In this document: positions 1 through 5,771 of the stretch, piece after piece | How positions within the stretch are numbered: position 1 is the first letter of the stretch | Layout of the letters: the number at the start of each line of letters is the position of its first letter | NCBI GenBank assembly: GCA_023445445.1 | Contig: JAEXLD010000063.1 | Coordinates: 1-9,215, forward strand | Source of the DNA: Bacillota bacterium | Lineage (GTDB): Bacteria > Bacillota > Clostridia > Clostridiales > Clostridiaceae | Direction: 5' to 3' | Length of the DNA: 9,215 bases | The notes under the pieces: generated by a model | The model's database searches: none | What the model was told of the DNA's origin: nothing | Seen by the model: only the letters and a program-made list of their open reading frames with translations | Program-made: the position numbers and the translations under genes

Positions 1-32
1 AATTTGAAATCTTTAATTTAGGAGGAATATTT

Positions 33-185
33 ATGTCAGATAAGACTATAACATGCAGAGATTGCGGAAGTGAATTCATATTTTCAGTAGGAGAACAAGA
101 ATTCTACAAGGAAAAAGGATTCGATAATGAGCCAACAAGATGTATATCTTGTAGAAGAGCTAAAAAAGAACAAAATAGAAGATAG
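33..185 (+). CDS. Small four-cysteine zinc-ribbon protein
   Basis: This complete 50-residue gene has ATG at 33 and TAG at 183-185. An excellent Shine-Dalgarno site (AGGAGG, 20-25) lies 7 bases before the start. Two Cys-x-x-Cys knuckles, C8/C11 and C37/C40, should bind one zinc ion. Between them lies a conserved-looking stretch (GEQEFYKEKGFDNEPTRC) and the protein ends in a basic tail (RRAKKEQNRR). This matches the family of short 'probable zinc-ribbon' proteins of Firmicutes, sometimes mislabelled cytochrome C551; there is no CxxCH haem motif, so that label would be wrong. The basic tail suggests nucleic-acid binding, but the function is unknown. It has its own terminator 14 bases downstream. 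Its promoter lies before the window. Confidence 0.88.
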   Translation: MSDKTITCRDCGSEFIFSVGEQEFYKEKGFDNEPTRCISCRRAKKEQNRR

Positions 186-198
186 TTTTTGTTTATTC

Positions 199-231
199 AA
201 GAGTTTTAAGTTAATCTTAAAACTCTTTTTT
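199..231 (+). terminator. Rho-independent terminator of the zinc-ribbon gene
   Basis: A perfect 12-bp stem (AAGAGTTTTAAG at 199-210, CTTAAAACTCTT at 216-227) closes a 5-base loop, TTAAT. The T run 226-231 forms the U-tract. It starts 14 bases after the stop codon and should end the zinc-ribbon transcript. Confidence 0.9.
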
Positions 232-246
232 AATATCTAAAAATAT

Positions 247-275
247 TTATTTCCAATTTTCTGGTCCCCTGGGGT
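247..275 (+). repeat. Direct repeat copy 1 (core GGTCCCCTGGGG)
   Basis: This 29-base element begins TTATTTCC and ends TGGTCCCCTGGGGT. It matches the element at 881-910 with one single-base gap and two substitutions. The GC-rich core, which contains the odd-centred palindrome CCCCTGGGG, stands out sharply from the AT-rich surroundings. Its last three bases form the start of the hairpin at 273-297. It lies just past the 3' end of the minus-strand acetyltransferase gene. I do not recognise the element. Confidence 0.75.
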
Positions 276-297
276 GTTGCCATAATGAGGCAACACC
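273..297 (-). terminator. Hairpin at the 3' end of the acetyltransferase gene
   Basis: A perfect 9-bp stem (GGTGTTGCC at 273-281, GGCAACACC at 289-297) encloses a 7-base loop, ATAATGA. It lies 3 bases past the stop codon of the minus-strand acetyltransferase, so it probably marks its transcript end. There is no U-tract right after the stem on the minus strand, where the reading continues into CCAGGGGACC. It is therefore not a classical intrinsic terminator and may instead stabilise the 3' end or belong to the repeat element. Confidence 0.45.
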
Positions 298-299
298 AT

Positions 300-827
300 C
301 TATAGTACATATTCTAATTGGCAGTCACAAGGTTCATTTTCCACATGTTTTTCACTGTAAACTAAGGCTTCTTTGCATCCCATAGCTTTATAAAATTCTT
401 GAGTTTCTACAGCAGAGTGAGATGAAATATATAATTTTTTTGCACCAGAATTTTTTGCCCACTTAGCGGCCATTTCAAATAAAGTCTTTCCTACGCCACA
501 GCCTCTCATATCATTTGATACATGAAGGCTAGATAAATCAAAATACTCCTTATTTTCATCTATAAATCCACATTCAACAGAGGCAAATCCCTTTAATTTA
601 TTATTAAAAAAGGAACCATAAACTACTCCTTTTGTTTTTAATGTATTCTTAAGATACTTTACAAGTAATTCATATTCTTCTTTAGTCCAATCATCAATAA
701 AAGAGATATCTTTAATTATCCATTCACCATTTTCTTTTCTCCAACACTTTGTAACTTCTTGATAACGTTGAAAGTCACTAAATAAATCTATATTCAATTC
801 TTCATAACTTAACTTTCTATAATCCAT
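300..827 (-). CDS. GNAT-family N-acetyltransferase
   Basis: This 175-residue protein has the GNAT fold signature and should transfer an acetyl group from acetyl-CoA to an amine in the cytoplasm. The beta-4 strand (FDLSSLHVS, 96-104) leads into the acetyl-CoA pyrophosphate-binding loop R108-G-C-G-V-G-K114, followed by the alpha-3 helix (LFEMAAKWAKNSGA). Motif B is visible as YISSHSAVETQEFYKAMGC (133-151). The N-terminal 60 residues are divergent, so the substrate cannot be told; small-molecule or antibiotic acetylation and protein acetylation are all open. The start is supported by GAGGTGA seven bases upstream of ATG on the minus strand. An AT-rich stretch with TATAAT-like hexamers at 874-869 and 867-862 is a plausible -10 region, but no good -35 is seen. 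It is the only clear minus-strand gene here and is bracketed by two direct repeats, which suggests a separately acquired unit. Confidence 0.88.
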   Translation of the reverse strand: MDYRKLSYEELNIDLFSDFQRYQEVTKCWRKENGEWIIKDISFIDDWTKEEYELLVKYLKNTLKTKGVVYGSFFNNKLKGFASVECGFIDENKEYFDLSSLHVSNDMRGCGVGKTLFEMAAKWAKNSGAKKLYISSHSAVETQEFYKAMGCKEALVYSEKHVENEPCDCQLEYVL

Positions 828-880
828 GTAATCACCTCAATATAATATTTTCAATAATATTATTATATATTATAGAATTA

Positions 881-910
881 TTATTTCCCAGTTTTTTGGT
901 CCCCTGGGGT
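881..910 (+). repeat. Direct repeat copy 2 (core GGTCCCCTGGGG)
   Basis: This 30-base element begins TTATTTCC and ends TTGGTCCCCTGGGGT. It is the partner of 247-275 and in the same orientation, about 634 bp apart. Here it lies between the divergent acetyltransferase and SNF2 genes and ends 18 bases before the SNF2 -10 hexamer, so it occupies the space where a -35 or an activator/repressor site would be. Within it CCCAG (887-891) can pair with CTGGG (904-908). Confidence 0.75.
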
Positions 911-924
911 TATTTTAGGGGTTG

Positions 925-933
925 TGGTATAAT
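925..933 (+). promoter_or_regulatory. Extended -10 promoter of the SNF2 operon
   Basis: TGGTATAAT is a perfect extended -10 element (TGn-TATAAT, hexamer 928-933). No recognisable -35 exists at the proper distance; that space holds repeat copy 2, whose G-rich part does not resemble TTGACA. Transcription would start near 940, giving a leader of about 22 bases with the Shine-Dalgarno GGGAGGG at 951-957. Confidence 0.65.
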
Positions 934-962
934 ATTATGTGCTCTTATAAGGGAGGGATAAT

Positions 963-3900
963 ATGAATTTGAGAAGTATGTTAGACTCATTATTAAAATT
1001 AGGATCTAGTATAGCTAATAATAATGGTAAAAAATTATTAAAAGAAGGTTTTGTTAAAAAGGTTATAGGAAAGAAGATAGATGATAGCTATCATATTTAT
1101 GGAAGAGTTAGAGATAGTAAAATTGATTATAGTACAGAGTATAGTACACATATAAAGTTTAACTTAAAAGATCAAGTAAAGTCTGTTAAGTGTACTTGTA
1201 ATCAATTTGAGGAAAATAGTAGAGCAATTAAAAATTACGTATGTAGTCATATAATTGCAACTATGTATAAGTTCTACTATGAAGCTTCTAATAAGCTTAA
1301 AAAACAAGAAAGTAATACTAAAAATAGTATTCTTACTAATACTCATCTTCATACTAATTCTGCTACTACTAACAAGACTAATAATAATGATATTGATATT
1401 AATATTGATAGCATTAATAATATTGAGAGCATTAATAATATTGATAGTAATATTAGTATTAATAATAGTAGTAATATTAATAATAGTATCAATACAAATA
1501 ACAAGCCTAAAATTAAAGGTGATATTAATAACAATAAAATAATTACTAATAACAATAAGGCCATTAGTAATATAAATAAACCTTTAAACCTTGATATAAA
1601 ATTAAAACAAGTTAAAGTGAATAATAAAAATGAGTATTATCTTGAATTAAGAGCAGGGAAAGAATCAACTATAGCAGTTGAAGCATTAGCAAAATTTTTA
1701 TTCCACGAAGATAATAAATTTAAATACAAAGATTATTTAATTATAGATTTTTTAAAAGAAAAATTTAATAAAGATAAAAGTAGAATAGTAAATGGAAGAA
1801 CCTTTAAGCTTTATGATAATGAACTTAAGGACTTATTAAAATTAATAAATAATAAAAAAGAAATAAACTTAAACTATGATTATATGAATTATACTTCTTT
1901 AATTTATAAAGAGGATATTCCTTTAATTTTTACTATAAAGAAAAAAGCTGATGGAATAATAGTAAAACCTCAAAGAAAAAGTATAATTCCTTTAGATAGC
2001 AATAAAGATATATGGATTTATGATAAGAAGATATACTTACCTACTGAAAAACAATTGAAATATTATAAGGGTCTTTATGAAAAGCTAAAGGAAAGAGATA
2101 AATTAATTTATAAAGACACAGATAATAACTTAAAAAAGATTTTATTTATATTAGGAGAAGTTTCAAAGGATATTATTATAGATGAAACCATAAAAGAGCA
2201 AATAAATAAGATAAATACACCAAGGTTTTATATATCAAAGGAAGGATCTAATATCTATTGTACTTTAAAAATAGACTATGTTAATAACTTAGATGGACTA
2301 AAAGATAATAAAGCTATGGAAAAGCTTCAAATGGCTCTTGAAAGATATAGATTTATAAAAAAGGATGATAGATTTATATTTATTGGTGATGAAGAAGAAA
2401 CCTATACCTTATTAAAAGAAGGAATAGAATTATTAAATAAAATAGGAAGAGTGAGTTTATCTAAAGAGTTCAAAGATATGAATTTAATAGATTTTAATAG
2501 TATATTTAGTTCTATAAGAGAAGAAAATGAAGGCTTTTATTTTGAATATAAGATAGAGGGATTAGAATATATAGAGATTCCAGAAGTTTTAAATGAAATA
2601 AGAAAAGGTAGTAATTTCTATAGAACCAAGAAAAATAGTTTTTTAGATTTAAAGGATGAAAAAGTAATTGGATTTTTTAGAGGCATAGAAGAGTTAAATT
2701 TATTTAATAATGTGTATAAAGAAGAAATTTATGTGGATAAATTTAATTTACTTCATTTAGAAAATAATATAAAGAATAAAAAGCTTCCTTTTATTTCTGG
2801 AGAAGAAAAAATAAATATTTTATTAGAAAAGTTAAAAAATAAAGATAAGGAATATAGCCTTCCTGATAATTTAAATGCTAATCTTAGGGAATATCAAAAA
2901 ATAGGCTATAACTGGCTAAGGACCATTGAAGATTTAGGTTTTGGTGGAATACTTGCTGATGATATGGGACTTGGTAAAACTATTCAAACTATAGCCTTAT
3001 TATTATCTATGAAAGAAAAGAAAAGCTTAATTATTACACCTACTTCTGTTTTATATAATTGGAAAAATGAGTTTGAGAAATTTGCACCTACTTTAAAAAT
3101 AGGAATTATTCATGGAAGTCTAAAGGAAAGAAGTAAAACTATAGATAACTATAAGGAATATGATGTTTTACTAACAACCTATGGAACCTTAAGAAGAGAT
3201 TTAGAATTATATGAAGATAAAAACTTTGATTTTTGTATAATTGATGAAGGACAAAACATTAAAAATAAAGATTCAAAGGTTTCAGAAGCTGTTAAATCTA
3301 TAAAGGCAAATACTAAAATAGCTTTAACAGGAACTCCTATTGAAAATACTTTGCTAGAACTATGGTCCATTTTTGATTTTATAATGCCTATGTATTTATT
3401 TTCAGTGGAAAAGTTTAAAAATAAATTTATTAAAGGTAATGATGAAGACTTAAAGGAATTAAAGGAACTCATATCACCTTTTATATTAAGAAGGCTAAAA
3501 GAAGAAGTATTAGATGAATTACCAGAAAAGATAGAAAAGGAATATATAATACCAATGGCAAGTAAGCAAAGACAAGTTTATAATTCTTATATGAAGGAAG
3601 TAAAAAAGAAGTTAAAAGAAAATAAGGATAACAAGATATTAATTTTTTCTTTTCTTACAAAGCTACGCCAATTATGTTTAGACCCATCCCTTTTAATAGA
3701 GGATTTTAAAGAAGAAAGTTCTAAGATAAAGGCAATTGAAGAAATTGTAGAAGAAGCCTTAGAAGCTAATAAGAAAGTAATTATATTTTCACAATTTACA
3801 TCAGCACTAAATAAAATAGGAAATAAATTAAAAAATAATAATATAGAATATCTTTATTTAGATGGTAGTGTTAAAGCAAAGGAAAGATTAAGATTAGCAG

Positions 3901-4235
3901 AAGAATTTAATGAAGGAAGTACAAATATATTTTTAATTTCTTTAAAGGCAGGAGGAGTAGGTCTTAATTTAACCTCTGCAAATATAGTTGTACACTTTGA
4001 TCCATGGTGGAATCCAGCTGTAGAGGACCAGGCCACAGATAGAGCATATAGAATAGGTCAAAAAAATATAGTAGAAGTTATAAAGTTAATTTCTAAGGAT
4101 ACCATAGAAGAAAAAATTATTAGGTTACAAGAAGAAAAGAAGGAATTAATAAGTAAGGTAATTGACGGAAATATGTTAACAGGGGATAAATTAAATTCAA
4201 TTACAGAGGAGGAATTACTAAATCTTTTTAGTTAG
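963..4235 (+). CDS. SWIM zinc-finger SNF2-family DNA-dependent ATPase
   Basis: This 1090-residue SNF2/RapA-type helicase-like protein should use ATP to translocate on double-stranded DNA or remodel DNA-protein or RNA-polymerase complexes. The N-terminal SWIM finger reads C77-x-C79 ... C94-x-H96. Residues about 117-207 are an Asn/Ile/Ser/Asp low-complexity linker. A divergent middle part (about 215-620) fits the bacterial SNF2-associated region. The two RecA lobes are complete: LREYQ 641-645, Walker A DDMGLGKT 666-673, Walker B variant DEGQ 761-764, motif III LTGTP 788-792, then FSQF, LDGS, the GGVGLNLTSAN segment, and motif VI QATDRAYRIGQ 1023-1033. All catalytic motifs are intact. The start is set by GGGAGGG five bases before ATG. 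It is the first gene of an operon with DUF488 and 2H phosphoesterase genes. The precise cellular role is unknown. Confidence 0.93.
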   Translation: MNLRSMLDSLLKLGSSIANNNGKKLLKEGFVKKVIGKKIDDSYHIYGRVRDSKIDYSTEYSTHIKFNLKDQVKSVKCTCNQFEENSRAIKNYVCSHIIATMYKFYYEASNKLKKQESNTKNSILTNTHLHTNSATTNKTNNNDIDINIDSINNIESINNIDSNISINNSSNINNSINTNNKPKIKGDINNNKIITNNNKAISNINKPLNLDIKLKQVKVNNKNEYYLELRAGKESTIAVEALAKFLFHEDNKFKYKDYLIIDFLKEKFNKDKSRIVNGRTFKLYDNELKDLLKLINNKKEINLNYDYMNYTSLIYKEDIPLIFTIKKKADGIIVKPQRKSIIPLDSNKDIWIYDKKIYLPTEKQLKYYKGLYEKLKERDKLIYKDTDNNLKKILFILGEVSKDIIIDETIKEQINKINTPRFYISKEGSNIYCTLKIDYVNNLDGLKDNKAMEKLQMALERYRFIKKDDRFIFIGDEEETYTLLKEGIELLNKIGRVSLSKEFKDMNLIDFNSIFSSIREENEGFYFEYKIEGLEYIEIPEVLNEIRKGSNFYRTKKNSFLDLKDEKVIGFFRGIEELNLFNNVYKEEIYVDKFNLLHLENNIKNKKLPFISGEEKINILLEKLKNKDKEYSLPDNLNANLREYQKIGYNWLRTIEDLGFGGILADDMGLGKTIQTIALLLSMKEKKSLIITPTSVLYNWKNEFEKFAPTLKIGIIHGSLKERSKTIDNYKEYDVLLTTYGTLRRDLELYEDKNFDFCIIDEGQNIKNKDSKVSEAVKSIKANTKIALTGTPIENTLLELWSIFDFIMPMYLFSVEKFKNKFIKGNDEDLKELKELISPFILRRLKEEVLDELPEKIEKEYIIPMASKQRQVYNSYMKEVKKKLKENKDNKILIFSFLTKLRQLCLDPSLLIEDFKEESSKIKAIEEIVEEALEANKKVIIFSQFTSALNKIGNKLKNNNIEYLYLDGSVKAKERLRLAEEFNEGSTNIFLISLKAGGVGLNLTSANIVVHFDPWWNPAVEDQATDRAYRIGQKNIVEVIKLISKDTIEEKIIRLQEEKKELISKVIDGNMLTGDKLNSITEEELLNLFS
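1410..1445 (+). repeat. Two tandem 18-bp units inside the SNF2 linker
   Basis: Two units of AGCATTAATAATATTGAK (1410-1427 and 1428-1445) differ only in the last base, G versus T, and encode SINNIE-SINNID. They lie inside a longer degenerate ATT/AAT-rich tract (about 1311-1583) coding for Asn, Ile, Ser, Asp and Thr. The unit length is a multiple of three, so gain or loss of units keeps the reading frame. Confidence 0.85.
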
Positions 4236-4244
4236 TAAATAGAT

Positions 4245-4871
4245 ATGGATATATATACAATAGGTCATTCAAACTATACAATGGAAAAATTAATACAAAT
4301 GCTAAGATATTTTAATATTAATACTGTTGTAGACATTAGAGGAACACCTTATTCTAAATATAATGTTCAATTTGATAAGGAAAGAATAAAGTACACCTTA
4401 ACAAAGGCAGGTTTTATATATATTTATATGGCTAAGGAGCTGGCTGCCAAAAGAGAAAATAATGTTTCATATAATAGTGAGGGATATTCTGATTTTGAGA
4501 AAGTAGTACAAGAAGAAGATTTCTTAAGGGGAATAGAGAGACTTAAGGATGGTTGCAATAAAGGATATAGAATTGCTTTACTTGGAGCTATGCAAGACCC
4601 TATAAGGTGTCATAGAAGTATTTTAGTTGGTAGAGCTTTAAAGGAAGCAGGCTTTAATGTAATGCATATTTTAGATGATTTAAGTATAAAGGATCAAGAT
4701 TATATAGATGAAAGACTTTTAGATAAGTATTTTCCAGATAGAGGACAATTAACCATAGATGCCTTACTTGGAAATGAAAAATCAAGAGAAGAAATGATAA
4801 ATGAGGGTTATAAAAAAGCAAATAAAGAAATAGGCTATAGAATAGAAAATTTACCTTTAAAGAAAGAGTAG
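4245..4871 (+). CDS. DUF488 family protein
   Basis: This 208-residue protein has the typical DUF488 opening, IYTIGHSN (3-10), then VVDIRGTPYSKY (28-39) and the conserved RCHRSIL segment with C122-H123-R124. It is soluble, with no signal peptide or membrane segment. The family's biochemical function is not established; the conserved Cys/His suggest metal binding or catalysis, which is inference. The start is right because the family motif begins at residue 3. However, it has no Shine-Dalgarno site: the bases before ATG read AGTTAGTAAATAGAT, and the closest purine-rich site (4207-4213) is over 30 bases away. It begins 9 bases after the SNF2 stop codon, so translation probably depends on ribosomes finishing SNF2. 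The C-terminal extension after about residue 150 is charged and looks helical. Confidence 0.85.
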   Translation: MDIYTIGHSNYTMEKLIQMLRYFNINTVVDIRGTPYSKYNVQFDKERIKYTLTKAGFIYIYMAKELAAKRENNVSYNSEGYSDFEKVVQEEDFLRGIERLKDGCNKGYRIALLGAMQDPIRCHRSILVGRALKEAGFNVMHILDDLSIKDQDYIDERLLDKYFPDRGQLTIDALLGNEKSREEMINEGYKKANKEIGYRIENLPLKKE

Positions 4872-4891
4872 CAGCAAAAGGGGGATAAACA

Positions 4892-5440
4892 TTGAGATAT
4901 GTAATAGTATGTGTAGTAAAAGGAGAAGCAGGGAGGTTTAATAATGAGCTGAGGAGAGATATTTTTAAAAAGTTTAATGCTAAGTCATCTAAACTTCCAG
5001 CTCATTTCACTATAAAAGCTCCCTTTGAATATGAAGGAAGCTTAAAGAATTTAGAAGAAGCATTATATAAATTTTGTAATGAAGAAGATAAGGCTCCTTT
5101 TACCATGGATAAATATAATCACTTTGATGATAGAGTAATTTATATGGATGTTAATATGTCCAAGGAGGGAAAAGACCTTCATGACAAACTAATAGATGTA
5201 TTAGATAAATTTGATTATATTAACTTTAATAAAAAAGATGGAAAAGATAAGATTTTTCATGTAACAATAACTTCAAAAAAAGTTCCACCTATTTTTAATG
5301 AACTTTGGAATTATGTTAATCAATATTCCTTTAATTTTAATTGTTTCTTTGATAATATAAGTATCTTTAAATGGGAAGATAAGACATGGAAGCTTTATAG
5401 GGAATTTAAAATAGAAAAGAAAAAAATAGAATCTATATAA
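4892..5440 (+). CDS. 2H phosphoesterase (2'-5' RNA ligase family)
   Basis: This 182-residue protein has the two His-x-Thr motifs that define the 2H superfamily: H38-F-T40 in PAHFTIKAPF, and H123-V-T125 in FHVTITSK, each after a beta strand. Relatives open or hydrolyse 2',3'-cyclic phosphates and related 2'-5' bonds in RNA or nucleotides; the substrate here is not predictable. The start is TTG at 4892, preceded by AAAAGGGGGA (4876-4885). The nearby ATG at 4899 is out of frame and meets TAA at once, and the next in-frame ATG lies beyond the first catalytic His, so TTG is required. It follows the DUF488 stop by 20 bases and is the last gene before a strong terminator, hence in the same operon as SNF2 and DUF488. 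Confidence 0.85.
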   Translation: MRYVIVCVVKGEAGRFNNELRRDIFKKFNAKSSKLPAHFTIKAPFEYEGSLKNLEEALYKFCNEEDKAPFTMDKYNHFDDRVIYMDVNMSKEGKDLHDKLIDVLDKFDYINFNKKDGKDKIFHVTITSKKVPPIFNELWNYVNQYSFNFNCFFDNISIFKWEDKTWKLYREFKIEKKKIESI

Positions 5441-5469
5441 GCAGCCTATAATTAAAAATATATATTTTT

Positions 5470-5498
5470 ATAAACTCCTCCAGGAGTTTATTTTTTTT
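5470..5498 (+). terminator. Rho-independent terminator of the SNF2 operon
   Basis: ATAAACTCCT (5470-5479) pairs with AGGAGTTTAT (5482-5491). The innermost pair must open, since only two bases lie between the arms. A run of eight T (5491-5498) follows. It lies 30 bases after the 2H phosphoesterase stop and separates this operon from the symporter unit. Confidence 0.88.
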
Positions 5499-5616
5499 AT
5501 TTTACATTATTTATTATGCCATAGTACCTTTTATGTTAATAATATTTATTCATAAAATCACTCTTCATATTTATTAAGTTTCTGGGGAAGTATATTGATA
5601 TTTTTCATTGTATAAA

Positions 5617-5630
5617 ATTGATATATCAAT
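5617..5630 (+). promoter_or_regulatory. 14-bp palindrome, possible operator
   Basis: ATTGATATATCAAT is a perfect palindrome. Its core TTGATATATCA recurs at 5716-5726, 97 bases further on, inside a candidate promoter. Paired identical dyads before a transporter gene suggest a dimeric regulator; which one is unknown. Confidence 0.4.
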
Positions 5631-5707
5631 AAAAATATTAATGTGTAAATAAAAAATGAAATTTATGAATAAATTTATAACATTTTCTTAATATAATATT
5701 GATTTTA

Positions 5708-5734
5708 TTAACATTTTGATATATCATATATAAA
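5708..5734 (+). promoter_or_regulatory. Candidate symporter promoter with embedded dyad
   Basis: TTAACA (5708-5713, one mismatch to TTGACA) is followed after 15 bases by TATAAA (5729-5734), or after 17 by TAAATA. The palindrome TGATATATCA (5717-5726) fills the spacer, where a bound repressor would block RNA polymerase. The spacing is poor, so the exact -10 is uncertain. Confidence 0.35.
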
Positions 5735-5771
5735 TAATAAGCAAAAGTATAAATAAGTAGGGGGCTTAACA

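Larger units (their letters stand above)
5499..5771 (+). other. AT-rich control region before the symporter gene
   Basis: No gene or recognised riboswitch was seen. The region holds several dyads: TTTATTCATAAA (5545-5556) and its exact reverse complement TTTATGAATAAA (5662-5673), and between and beyond them two TTGATATATCA sites (5619-5629 and 5716-5726). TATAAT occurs at 5692-5697 without a good -35. The Shine-Dalgarno AGGGGG (5759-5764) serves the symporter gene. Because the region is nearly all A/T, some symmetry is expected by chance. Confidence 0.5.

Noticed and set aside
256..264. AATTTTCTG in repeat copy 1 matches the first half of a CodY box
   Set aside because: The second half (AAAATT) is replaced by GTCCCC, and copy 2 does not keep the half-site.
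887..899. CCCAGTTTTTTGG in repeat copy 2 resembles the start of a C. perfringens VirR box (CCAGTT-type)
   Set aside because: Only the first bases match; the CAC ending and the properly spaced second box are missing.
1410..1445. CRISPR-like tandem repeats
   Set aside because: The units are directly abutting, coding and without spacers; this is a coding tandem repeat.
1255..1564. Hydrophobic open frames on both strands over the SNF2 linker
   Set aside because: They are side effects of the ATT/AAT-rich repeat tract, which avoids stops in several frames; they have no ribosome site and lie inside a clear coding gene.
3179..4036. Minus-strand open frames of 60-97 codons inside the SNF2 gene
   Set aside because: They overlap conserved helicase motifs on the other strand and have no family-like features.
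5441..5771. Riboswitch or T-box ahead of the symporter
   Set aside because: No T-box sequence, S-box or other conserved aptamer core could be found in this nearly pure A/T region.
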